In this document: one piece after another, positions 43,239-52,975 of the stretch | Layout: every line of letters begins with the position of its first letter | Numbering within the stretch: the stretch's first letter is position 1 | Assembly (NCBI GenBank): GCA_023336205.1 | Contig: JALQCR010000005.1 | Span: forward strand, 62,001 to 126,000 | Origin: Pseudanabaena sp. Salubria-1 | Lineage (GTDB): Bacteria; Cyanobacteriota; Cyanobacteriia; Pseudanabaenales; Pseudanabaenaceae | Direction: 5' to 3' | DNA: 64,000 nucleotides | Translations under genes and position numbers: made by a program | The notes under the pieces: generated by a model | Database searches by the model: none | The model's input: the letters and a program-made list of their open reading frames with translations, nothing else | What the model was told of the DNA's origin: nothing

Positions 43239-44150
43239 CTATGCTAAAACTCTCTGGATTACGTTATTCAACTGACGGAATTTAATGGGTTTAGCCAGAT
43301 ATTCATTGGCTCCCGCCGCTAGACACCTTTCGCGATCGCCTGCCATCGCTAGAGCCGTCAAGGCAATAATCGGAATTGCAGCAATTGATGCATCAGCACG
43401 AATTAGACTGATCGCTTGTAATCCATTCATGTCTGGCATTTGAATATCCATGATGATGATGTCGGGGCTTTCTGATTTTGCCATCGCAACGGCTTCTATT
43501 CCATTTCTCGCGACAACTATGCGGTAATTGATCGCGGTCAGATAGGATGTGAAGGTTTGGATATTGGCTTCGTTATCTTCAGCGAGTAAAATAAGCGGTG
43601 CATTATCAGGATCTATGGCTAGTGGCGGTAAAGTCGTAGAACCTGTTGGGGATTCTGGAGCGCTAGACTGGGACATCTCATAGGGTAGGGCAACCGAGAA
43701 ACAGCTACCTTTGCCGACTTCACTCTCAGCCATGACCAGACCACCATGTAGTTCGACAATCTGCTTGACTAGGGCTAGCCCTAAGCCCGTGCCTTCGTAT
43801 TGACGATTGAGACTGCTGCTAACTTGCACGAAGGGCTGGAAGAGGCGTGGCAAATCGTTGGGGGCAATGCCAATGCCAGTATCTACGACTTGAAATACGA
43901 TCATCGGCGAATTCATCAGTTTGAGGCGCTGGGGGATTTTCGCCGTTCCTTGCCATGTATCGCCTCTACCGACAGCAATTAGAAGATTCACTTGCCCTTC
44001 ACTGGGAGTGAATTTGACAGCATTGGTGAGCAGATTGATTAAAACCTGTCTAATGCGACGCTCTTCGACATTGATGTTGTTGATATGCTGTGGAATTCGC
44101 TCATATGGGGAAGTAGGTGAAATGGCAAAATAGGAGGAAGTCATTTTCAT
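43239..44150 (-). pseudogene. Hybrid histidine kinase B, C-terminal fragment with IS-supplied start
   Basis: 303 residues. The first 18 (MKMTSSYFAISPTSPYER) are read from the IS1595 end. Kinase sequence resumes at IPQHINNINVEERR with the ATPase N-box VLINLLTNAVKFTPSEG, VVDTGIGIAPNDL, GTGLGLALVKQIVELHGG and a C-terminal receiver (LILLAEDNEANIQTF, DIIIMDIQMPDMNG, LAKPIKFRQ). It lacks HisKA and all sensory domains, so it could at most be an ATPase-receiver fragment. It is contiguous with the N-terminal fragment starting at 48094 when the IS and one GTGGAATT are removed. Confidence 0.88.
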
Positions 44151-44167
44151 GAATCGATAGAGATGCC

Positions 44168-44623
44168 ATGATCAAATTTCCCCTGACCGAATTGTTAGAT
44201 GAACAAGCGTGCTATGAATGGTTATTAAAGATCCTGCATCCAAAGGGTTTGCATTGTCCAAGTGGACACGCAATACCAGCAGGACAAGCGCCACACGATC
44301 GCCAACGTACACCAATCGTCAAATATAAGTGTCGGGAATGTGGGAAAGTGTTTCACATTTTTACAGGAACAGACTTATCAGGAAGCCATTACACCTGTGG
44401 TCAGATCGTGCTGATATTGCGTGGATTCTTACAAGGACAAACGACCCAACACATAGCCGAGGAACTAGGACTCGACTATGGGACATTATTGTCTTGGCGG
44501 CATCGCATCCAACGTCGAGGATTTGCCCATTTGATTAATGGTAATCTGCCCGATGCTGAAGCCGAGATGGACGAGATGTTTCAGAATGCAGGAGAAAAGG
44601 GAGCAAAAAAAAAGATCCAATAG
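44168..44623 (+). CDS. IS1595 copy B transposase, N-terminal ORF
   Basis: 151 residues: zinc ribbon (HCPSGHAIPAG ... YKCRECGKVFHIFTGT), HTH-like middle (TTQHIAEELGLDYGTLLSWRHR) and the first catalytic part (LPDAEAEMDEMFQNAGEKG). It ends in KKKIQ just after an A9 tract (44605-44613). A -1 frame change there continues as KKKDPIADPPRQRGNQRKG into the following ORF, which is the normal ISXO2 transposase sequence. Confidence 0.88.
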   Translation: MIKFPLTELLDEQACYEWLLKILHPKGLHCPSGHAIPAGQAPHDRQRTPIVKYKCRECGKVFHIFTGTDLSGSHYTCGQIVLILRGFLQGQTTQHIAEELGLDYGTLLSWRHRIQRRGFAHLINGNLPDAEAEMDEMFQNAGEKGAKKKIQ

Positions 44624-44670
44624 CAGACCCACCAAGACAACGCGGGAATCAACGCAAAGGCAAGGGAACC

Positions 44671-45114
44671 ATGGCAAATGACCGTCCACCCATTGTCGGT
44701 ACTGTTGGGCGCAACAGTGGTCAGATCCGCATGAAGGTCTGTGACAATACTCAACAAATCACGATTCAACCGCAGGTAGAGGTAACGACCTTACCGACCA
44801 CGACAGTCTATACCGATGAATCCGATGCTTATAATCGCATACCTGCTTCTGGTCGTGAGCGTCAAACCGTTTGTCACTCTCAGCGCGAGTATGCCCGCGA
44901 TGAAGATCAAGATGGTTTTTGTGAGGTTCATTGCAATACTATGGAGGGCATTTGGGTTGGTTTACGCAATTTTCTGCGTCCCTTTCGAGGTATTCACAAG
45001 AAGTATTTGTATCTGTATGTAGCCATGTTCGAGTGGGCTTACAATCTACGTTGGATTGATTTTGACTTCCTGCGTCGTCTTCTTTTTCCTCCTTCCACCT
45101 ATTTACCTACATGA
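44671..45114 (+). CDS. IS1595 copy B transposase, C-terminal ORF
   Basis: 147 residues from an internal ATG: MANDRPPIVGTVGRNSGQIR, VYTDESDAYNRI (catalytic Asp) and the end FCEVHCNTMEGIWVGLRNFL with the conserved Asn/Glu region of ISXO2-type transposases. The frame is open upstream to the A9 tract, so it is the second part of a recoded transposase rather than a separate gene. Confidence 0.9.
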   Translation: MANDRPPIVGTVGRNSGQIRMKVCDNTQQITIQPQVEVTTLPTTTVYTDESDAYNRIPASGRERQTVCHSQREYARDEDQDGFCEVHCNTMEGIWVGLRNFLRPFRGIHKKYLYLYVAMFEWAYNLRWIDFDFLRRLLFPPSTYLPT

Positions 45115-48094
45115 GCGGTGGAATTTTGCTGTCGATTTGCACTTGCTTTTGAAATGCTTGCTGTTTGACAAAGACCAAACTAGAATCACAGAGATTTTTG
45201 ACTGAAATTGGGGCAATATCTAGTTCCATCATCCCTGATGAGATTTTTGATAGATCGAGAATGTCATTAATTAGGGATAGCAGATGTTCACCGCTTGACT
45301 CGACTGTACCGATCGCCTTTAATTGTTTTTCGTTTAGCGAGCCTAAAAGCTTCTCTCCCAGAGCGTTAGACAGCCCTAAGATTGAATTGAGTGGGGTGCG
45401 GAGTTCGTGGCTCATGTTGGCAAGAAACTCATCTTTGAGCTTGGTGGCGCGAAGGAGTTCCTCGTTAATGTGCTTTAGTTGAATTTCTGTTTGTTTGCGA
45501 TCGCTAATATTGGTTAATGTGCCAATGTAACCAATAAAAACACCATCATCATCAATTTCAGGTAGGGTTTGGCAATAGTAGAAACTAATTGTTCCATCTG
45601 GTTTGATACATCTTCCCTCACCTTGGTAAGGTGCTTGTTGCTCGATAGCTTGAGTCCATTGTTGATGGATTTGCTCTCGATCATCTGGATGAATGGTCTC
45701 AAGCCATCCATAGCCTAAAGCGACATTGGCTTCTTGTCCTGTAATTTGAGTCCAAAAATCATTGACATAGGTACAGTTATTGTCTCGATTAATACGAAAA
45801 ATGGCGACGGGGGCTGCGGCTGCCAAAGTTACAAAACGCCGTTCACTTTCTCGCAAAGCTTCTTCTGCTTGTTTGCGATAAGTAATATCTTTCGCAATCC
45901 CTAAGAAGCCAATAATTTGTTGGTTGTCATTCTTAAGGGCTGTGACTGATAACAACACAGGAAGGCGAGAACCATCTTTGCGGATATAAGTCCATTCTCG
46001 TTCGCTAACAACACCTCGACGGGATTTGGCAATAAACACTTCAAACCCAGCAGGAATATCCTCCTCCAGTTCAGCAGAGAGAGAGACAGCTCTGTCAATT
46101 ATCTCTTGGCGATCATGTAGAATATCAGGTGTAATACCAATCAGTTCTGAGGCACTGTAACCCAGCATCCTTTCGACGGAATGATTACAGGTTTGAATTA
46201 TGCCATCTAAGTCGGTGGAAATGATTGCATAATTAGCACTTTCTAAGATGGCGCGTTGCAGACTGTTAACCTGTGCTAGTTCTTGGGTACGTTCTAAGAC
46301 TTTGGTTTCTAGATTTTGGTTAAGTTGGATCAGTTCTTGTTCGGCGCGTTTGCGATCGCTAATATCACGAATCATAAACAGTGCATCATCCTCGCCACTC
46401 TTGATGATGCGAATTTCCTCATATTGCAGGCGATCGCCGATTTGGATTTGTTGTTCGTAGACTTGCAATTCCCCAGTTTGTATGGCTTTCTGTAAATAGT
46501 GAAGCTGCTGTTGAGCTAATTCTAGAGGCAATATATCGGTAGCAGATAGACCGACAAGATCAAAATCTCTATGGAAGGCAGCAATCTCACGGTAGGGAGT
46601 AATCATCTCGCGATAAACTTGATCGGCTCCAATCCGAAACATCAGATCGGGAATAGCCGCTAAAATAGCACGACTTTTGGCTTCACTCTCGCGGAGAGAT
46701 GCTTCAGCTTGTTTGCGATCGCTAACGTCATTAGCACAACCAATCAAATGTGTAATATTGCCCTGTTCATCTTTGACCACAGAAAGCCTCAAACTAAGGC
46801 AGATGCGGTTTCCTGATTTAGAAAAGACAACAACTTCGGTTGCATGGCTACCCTTATCTAACAGAGGAGCGATTACCTCTGCTCCTAGAGCTTCAGCATC
46901 TTCATACATAAAGGCTACATTCCGTCCTAACACCTCAGCCTCTGTATAGCCATAGAGTTTCTCTGCGCCAAGATTCCAACTGAGAATTGTGCCATTGAGA
47001 TCGGTCGTCACCACACCATCATGAATCTTTTCTAAAACTTGAGATTGCAACTGTAATTTTTTAGTCCGTTCCTGTACTTTCTCCTCCAGCGAGGAATTCA
47101 GGCTTTCCAGATTTTGATAGAGTTCAGCTTGATATAAAGAGATCGCTAAATGTGTGGATAGCTGATGCAATAACTGAATATCTTCTTCGTGCCATTGGCG
47201 GGGAGCATCACATTGATGCACAATCAACAAGCCCCACAGTGTATTCATGCCATTAAGCAAGATGGGGACTGCGAGATTTGCCTTTACCTGAAATCGCTCA
47301 AGGAGTTGAATATGGCATTCCATCAGGTTAGCCTCGTAAATATCATTCGCCGCAAAGACTTTACCCTTTTGATATTCCCCACCAAGATTTCCCTGAAAGC
47401 AAGTATCTTCGATTTGAGCATTCAAGCATGAATCCCAAGGTGAAATAACCGACTCGGCAATAATTTCCCCACTCATATCGGGATTAAATCGGTAAATAAT
47501 CGTCCGATCGGCAACTAAAAAGCTGCGTATTTCTTGGACAATCGTATTGGAGACAGCCTCAAATGTGTGCACTCTGCGAATATGTAGCGCCATTGAGTCA
47601 ATTACCGTTTGCTGCTGTTGCGATCGCCGCAGTTGTTGGATCAGTAAATTATTTTCTTGTATCTGATTGATAGAGGTTACGAGCGAAACCGCATTCACAT
47701 CGTCTTTGATTAAATAGTCCGCCGCCCCCAATTTCATTGCCCGTAACGCTATTCGCTCATCTCCCTGCCCCATTAACATGATCACTGGCAGTTTGTTGAT
47801 TAATTGATCAGTACTAATTGCTTCTAGAAACTCCAAGCCATCGCCATCGGGCAAGTTGTTATCCAGCAATACAATATCTGGCTGTTGCGATCGCCACAAT
47901 TCCAACCCTTCTTCTAACGTTTCCGCCTCAATAATCCGATAAGAGTGCTCTGAGTCTGCCTGTAAATAACGTGCGTAACTAACGCGATCGATTTCAGAAC
48001 CGTCCACAATTAAAACATTGATCTCAGTCTTTACATCAACACAATCCAATAACGGCAAAGGCACAGTTACAGATTCAGGTCGTAAATTTTCCAT
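45107..48094 (-). pseudogene. Hybrid histidine kinase B, N-terminal fragment
   Basis: 995 residues starting ATG at 48094. It contains a receiver domain (INVLIVDGSEIDRVSYARYL, DIVLLDNNLPDGDG), a GAF domain (about 165-335), a coiled coil, four PAS/PAC units, HisKA (MSHELRTPLNSILGLSN) and the front of the HATPase domain, where the IS1595 insertion replaces the rest with PLM and a stop. Position 31 is Gly in IVDG, where other paralogues have the acidic IVDD/IIED pair, so the N-terminal receiver may be weakened. The missing ATPase core lies in the fragment ending at 43239. Disrupted as a kinase. Confidence 0.88.
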
Positions 48095-48353
48095 GGTCAG
48101 AAGCTCGCAAATTGAAAACTAAATATTAAGTTCGTGATGTAAAACTCAGAAACTTCAAAAAAAATCACAACCGAGAGTGTTAGGAAATAGGACTAACGCG
48201 ATTAGCGGTGAGCATCATATTTTCTATAGATTTTCTATGGAATATCTTAGTGATTTTGGTTAATTCCTAATTCATACAGCAATTTGCTTTCACCCCCCTC
48301 AAATAATACTATCCCACATTCCGCACATAGGCGAAGAGGAGATATATGCAGTC

Positions 48354-48456
48354 ATACCAAAGCACAAAATGGCTACGCCATTTTGTGCTTTTAAAACCCT
48401 TACAGGGTTTGGTTTTGAATTCATGAAAGTGTAGCCACACTTTCGTGAATTGGTAT
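48354..48456. repeat. 103-bp palindromic repeat with ATACCAA/TTGGTAT ends, second copy
   Basis: Same length and order as 15264-15366: ATACCAA, CACAAAATGG hairpin, AAAACCCTTACAG, AATTCATGAAAGTG hairpin, TTGGTAT. Differences at 48362 and in the second stem are mostly compensated on the other arm, suggesting the folded form matters or that arms are corrected against each other. Confidence 0.75.
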
Positions 48457-48465
48457 CACTCGTCT

Positions 48466-48536
48466 TAGGACATAAAACCCAAGAATTTATTGGCGGCGCT
48501 TTGTGCCGCCAATAAATTCTTGGGTTTTATGTCCTA
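48466..48536. terminator. 34-bp-arm palindrome between kinase B and kinase C
   Basis: Arms 48466-48499 and 48503-48536 around TTT, fully paired with one G-T; centre GGCGGCGC-TTT-GTGCCGCC. It lies about 47 bases past the stop of kinase C on the minus strand. It is the longest such structure in the window. The rest of 48095-48353 is AT-rich with no feature recognised. Confidence 0.82.
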
Positions 48537-48583
48537 GTAAACTTGGCGATAGCTATAAATCGCAAATCCCTTAGATCCTTGTC

Positions 48584-51500
48584 TCAATTTACGGAAGAAC
48601 CTAACACTTGCTGAATTAAGAGATTAAGCTGTCGAAGCTTGACAGGTTTAGACAGATAGTCATTAGCTCCTGCCTCTAGACATTTTTCACGATCGCCTTC
48701 CATCGCCAGAGCTGTTAGGGCAATGATAGGAGTGTTAATTAAGTTAGGATCGAGGCGAATTTGCTTGGTTGCTTCTAGACCATCCATGCGCGGCATCTGA
48801 ATATCCATAAGGATGAGATCGGGCAAGTTTTCTTTAGCTTGAGCAATAGCTTCTATTCCATTTCGAGCGATGATGATGCGGTAGTTGATGGCGGTCAGAT
48901 AGGAATTGAAGGTTTGGATATTTGCTTCGTTGTCCTCTGCTAATAAAATAAGCGGCGCATTGTCAGAAATTATGTCTGGTGATGATGAGGTTGTAGAAGT
49001 TGGGGTAGAGGCGATCGCATTAAATGATGACATTTCACAGGGTAGGGCAACTGTGAAGCTGCTACCTTGTCCAACTTCGCTCTCAGCCATGACTTGACCA
49101 CCATGCAGTTCGACAATCTGCTTAACTAGGGCTAGCCCTAAACCAGTACCTTCATACTGACGGTTGAGAGCGCTATCGACCTGTACAAAGGGCTGGAAGA
49201 GCATTTGCAAATCTTTGGCGGAGATCCCAATACCCGTATCGACTACTTGAAATAAGATCGTTGGCGAATTCTTATCTCTAAGTTGTTGAGGAATTGTCGC
49301 TTCTCCCTGCCATGTATCACCGCTACCGATCGCTACGAGAAGATTGATATTGCCTTCATAGGGAGTAAATTTGACAGCATTTGTGAGCAGGTTAATCAAT
49401 ACTTGTTTGATGCGACGTTCATCGACATTGATATTGACGTTGTTTATAAGAGGAGGAATATGGCTATGGAGTTGGATTTTCTTTTGAAATGCCTGCTGCT
49501 TGACGAAGACTAGACTGGAATCACAGACCTTTTTGACTGAAACTGATGCAATATCTAGTTCCATCATTCCCGATGAGATTTTTGATAGGTCGAGAATGTC
49601 ATTGATCAGTGATAGCAAATGTTCGCCGCTTGAATCGACTGTAGAGATCGCCTTTAATTGCGTTTCGTTTAGTGCACCCAAAATCTCTTCTTTAAGGGAT
49701 TCTGATAGCCCTAAGATGGCATTTAGTGGCGTGCGGAGTTCGTGGCTCATGTTAGCGAGAAATTCGTCTTTGAGCTTGGTGGCGCGGAGAAGTTCTTGAT
49801 TAGCTAGCTGTAACTGGATTTCCGCTTGTTTGCGATCGCTAACATCAAAATTCACGCCAATCATACTTTGAGCATTACCTTGAGTATCTCGCTTAATCTT
49901 TCCATAGGCTTTAATGAAGTGAATACTGCGATCGGGATGAATGACTCGAAACTCATAATCATATTCTGTTTGTCCTAAGACGGCTTGTTGGAGTAAAGTC
50001 TCAGCACTATTACGATCATCGGGATGTACTGCGTTTGCCCAAATTTCATAAGGCAGATGGGAATTAGTTTCTTTTAAGCATCCATACAGTTCAAACATCC
50101 GATCATCCCAAACAAGAAGATTCTGTTGAATATCCCATTCCCAGCAGCCGATCGCGCCAGAGTTGAGTGCTAAAGCTAGGCGAGTAGTTGTTTTCTGTAG
50201 TTGCAATTCGGCTTTTTTGCGATCGCTGATATCTTCCACAATTCCTTCAATCGCCAAAAGTTCCCCTGCCTCATTTCTAACAGGATGTTCGGAAACTTGA
50301 ATGGTACGAAGACTTCCATCAGGATGAATAAAACGCATCTCACTTTGACAAAAATCTTGCTCACCTTGAAGCATAGATAACAGCCTTTTTGCTGCGTTTG
50401 GAATTTCTTCTGGTAGCCAGTTGACAACATCACTCCAGTGTTGACCCAATACATCTTCTTTGATCAATCCAAAAATAGGATAGACCCCATCACTGACATA
50501 ACTTAAAATTCCTTCCACTCCGCTATGACTAAAGACAACAAATTTTTCGCCCATCTCATCTACTAATCGTTGAAATTTATCCCGACTTTCTTCTAGATTT
50601 TTCTCCATTACTTTGCGATCGCTAATATCTTTTGCGAAACTTACAGCGCCAATTATTTGCCCATTGTCATCCCTAAGGATTGTCACTGACAATTCTACGG
50701 GAAAAGATGAGCCATCTTTGCGAATATGAATCCATTCCTCATCAAATAAGCCTTCTATCCCCATATATTTTAATGCTTCAAAGCCCACACCAATATCTTT
50801 ACCCAATATTTTGGAAGCTTTGGCGATTTTGTCGCTCACCTCTTGAGCATCGTGGAAAATTTCGGGTGTAACCTGTCCGACAACTTCTCCCATACTGTAG
50901 CCCAACATATTTTCCGCGCCAGTATTAAAAGTCTGAATGATGCCATTTACATCTACAGAGATAATCGCGTAGTCAGTACCATCGAGAATAGCGCGTTGCA
51001 GTTGATTAATTTGCCATAGTTCTTGGGTGCGTTCTATAACTTTTGTTTCTAGGGATTGATTGAGTTGTTGCAATGCTTGCTCGGCGCGTTTGCGATCGCT
51101 TATATCACGAATCATCCAGAAGAGTTGAGTCTCCCGATTAAGACTATTAATATTTCGGATTACGGTAATTTCGGCAGGAAAACTATCACCCTGACGATTG
51201 ATTAATGTGATTTCCCAAGTGTTTTTCACATAATCGGAGGATGACAGATAGTCGAGTTGTCTATAGAAAATCTCCTTATGGGAAGGATCGACAAAGACAT
51301 CTAATGGCTTTGGTACAATGAACTCATGGCTAATACCAAGCAATTCTAAAATAGCTTGATTTGCTTTTAATATCTTGCCAGATAGGTCTGTCACCAGATA
51401 ACCATCGGGCGCAAAGTCAAATAAATCTTGGTAGCGCTCCTGTTCGTATTGGAGTATTCGATGTTGATCTATCTGATCTTCCGTAGTGACCCGCAATTCC

Positions 51501-52612
51501 TCTACCGTACATTGCAATTCCTCACTAATTTTTTCTAATAATTCATTGCGATCTTCTAGCTCTGCTTGATGATGTAAGAGTAAAACCTCAATTCTTTGGC
51601 GTTCTGCTAGCTCAGTTTGCACCTGTTGATAAGCGATCGCTTGTTTAATCGAGATTGCTAACTGCACCGCTAGCTGCTGAAGTAGCTGAACATCTGACTC
51701 TAACCAAACCCTTGGAGCCGAGCATTGATGCAAAATGAGCAGACCCCATAAAATGCGTTTGTTCTCATTTGGCAATAGGATCGGCACGACGAGATTGGCG
51801 CGTACTTGAAATCTTTCTAGCAGTTGCCGATGGCAAGTTGTCAAATTAGCCGCATAAATATCATTGGCAACATAAATTCGACCCTCACAATATGCACCAC
51901 CGAGATTGTCTCGAAAACAAGTATCTTCAACCTGCTCATTTAAGCGTGGCAGCCAAGGCGAGACGATATCTTCGGCAATAACTGTGCCACTCATATCTGG
52001 GTTGAATTGATAAATTATGGCGCGATCAGCCTTAATAAATTGACGTACCTCTTTAACAATGGCTCTGGAGATTTCTTCTAAATCCGTAAATTCCCGCATC
52101 CGTACAGCAATTTCAGCCATTAATATTTGCTGTTGTTGCGATCGCAAAAGTTGACGACTTAGCGCAGTTTCTCGCAGCACGCGATTAACCGTAGTAGTGA
52201 GTGATTTTGCCGTGATATCCCCTTTCAGCAAGTAGTCAGCCACCCCCAATTTCATAGCACTTACAGCCGTTTTTTCATTTCCCTGCCCCGTCAACATAAT
52301 CACAGGAACTCGATCTTCTGCACGATCGATATTGATAGCTTCTAGAAATTCCAGCCCATCGCCATCGGGCAAACTCAGATCGAGCAACACAATGTCAGGC
52401 GGATGCGATCGGCACAGTTCTAGACCTTCTTCTAGGGTTGCCGCTTCGATAATGCGATAAGTTATTCCTGAGTCTGATTGCAAATAACGCGAGTACGTGG
52501 CGCGATCGCTTTCTAGGTCGTCCACAATCAAAACATTGATCCCAGTCTTTAGTTCAACAAAGTCCAATAACGGCAAAGGGTCATTTTCAGTTTCAGGTCG
52601 TAAATTGTTCAT
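48584..52612 (-). CDS. Hybrid sensor histidine kinase C (REC-GAF-4xPAS-HisKA-HATPase-REC), intact
   Basis: 1342 residues, no signal peptide or membrane segments, so cytoplasmic. Approximate order: receiver 25-145 (INVLIVDDLESDRATYSRYL, phospho-Asp in DIVLLDLSLPDGDG), GAF 170-325, coiled coil, PAS units near 390-510, 545-665, 680-800 and 810-930 (each closed by DISDRK-type linkers), HisKA near 945-1010 (MSHELRTPLNAILGLSE), HATPase near 1060-1180 (NLLTNAVKFTPYEG, VDTGIGISAKDL, GTGLGLALVKQI) and a C-terminal receiver (LILLAEDNEANIQTF, DLILMDIQMPRMDG, LSKPVKLRQ). Two receivers around a multi-sensor core suggest a phosphorelay. It is the only undamaged member of the tandem kinase family; signal unknown. 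Confidence 0.93.
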   Translation of the reverse strand: MNNLRPETENDPLPLLDFVELKTGINVLIVDDLESDRATYSRYLQSDSGITYRIIEAATLEEGLELCRSHPPDIVLLDLSLPDGDGLEFLEAINIDRAEDRVPVIMLTGQGNEKTAVSAMKLGVADYLLKGDITAKSLTTTVNRVLRETALSRQLLRSQQQQILMAEIAVRMREFTDLEEISRAIVKEVRQFIKADRAIIYQFNPDMSGTVIAEDIVSPWLPRLNEQVEDTCFRDNLGGAYCEGRIYVANDIYAANLTTCHRQLLERFQVRANLVVPILLPNENKRILWGLLILHQCSAPRVWLESDVQLLQQLAVQLAISIKQAIAYQQVQTELAERQRIEVLLLHHQAELEDRNELLEKISEELQCTVEELRVTTEDQIDQHRILQYEQERYQDLFDFAPDGYLVTDLSGKILKANQAILELLGISHEFIVPKPLDVFVDPSHKEIFYRQLDYLSSSDYVKNTWEITLINRQGDSFPAEITVIRNINSLNRETQLFWMIRDISDRKRAEQALQQLNQSLETKVIERTQELWQINQLQRAILDGTDYAIISVDVNGIIQTFNTGAENMLGYSMGEVVGQVTPEIFHDAQEVSDKIAKASKILGKDIGVGFEALKYMGIEGLFDEEWIHIRKDGSSFPVELSVTILRDDNGQIIGAVSFAKDISDRKVMEKNLEESRDKFQRLVDEMGEKFVVFSHSGVEGILSYVSDGVYPIFGLIKEDVLGQHWSDVVNWLPEEIPNAAKRLLSMLQGEQDFCQSEMRFIHPDGSLRTIQVSEHPVRNEAGELLAIEGIVEDISDRKKAELQLQKTTTRLALALNSGAIGCWEWDIQQNLLVWDDRMFELYGCLKETNSHLPYEIWANAVHPDDRNSAETLLQQAVLGQTEYDYEFRVIHPDRSIHFIKAYGKIKRDTQGNAQSMIGVNFDVSDRKQAEIQLQLANQELLRATKLKDEFLANMSHELRTPLNAILGLSESLKEEILGALNETQLKAISTVDSSGEHLLSLINDILDLSKISSGMMELDIASVSVKKVCDSSLVFVKQQAFQKKIQLHSHIPPLINNVNINVDERRIKQVLINLLTNAVKFTPYEGNINLLVAIGSGDTWQGEATIPQQLRDKNSPTILFQVVDTGIGISAKDLQMLFQPFVQVDSALNRQYEGTGLGLALVKQIVELHGGQVMAESEVGQGSSFTVALPCEMSSFNAIASTPTSTTSSSPDIISDNAPLILLAEDNEANIQTFNSYLTAINYRIIIARNGIEAIAQAKENLPDLILMDIQMPRMDGLEATKQIRLDPNLINTPIIALTALAMEGDREKCLEAGANDYLSKPVKLRQLNLLIQQVLGSSVN

Positions 52613-52975
52613 AGCTAGAAGCTCAAGAATTGAAAATAATGTTAAGTCGAGCCCTGATCAATTCGTTAAATTTTAATAAGTCCAATGCTATTCCCTATTC
52701 CCTATGTCCTAATATGACCAACTTACTGTCCCAAAATGTCTAAAGGCATCTTAGATAAAGAGAACTAAATGATCATAAAATCAAAGTCCTCACATAATTC
52801 TAGCTCTTAACCTAACACCTAACAACCTGTTAGGTGTTAGGTATTTGGAAAATCAAAAAATCCCTAACAGCCTGCAAGGTGACGATCGCTCCTTAAACCC
52901 CTAATCTAAGTACATCGAAACAAGCAATGTTCTTCATGACTTAATTAACCAGCTTGATTAGTTCAGGGCAAAACT
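52613..52975. other. Intergenic region upstream of sigF and kinase C
   Basis: 363 bases between divergent genes. It contains one inverted repeat with 14-bp arms (CCTAACACCTAACA at 52811-52824 and its complement at 52828-52841, loop ACC) and a related CCCTAACAGCCTGCAAGG nearby. No ORF or RNA gene is recognised; promoters for both genes should lie here. Confidence 0.5.

Larger units (their letters stand above)
44098..45117 (+). mobile_element. IS1595-family (ISXO2-like) element, copy B
   Basis: 1020 bp with ends CGCTCATATGGGG and, from the other side, CGCTCATGTAGG. The direct repeat GTGGAATT lies at 44090-44097 and 45118-45125. It is inserted in kinase B within the HATPase region, in the same relative orientation as copy A in kinase A. 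Confidence 0.95.
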
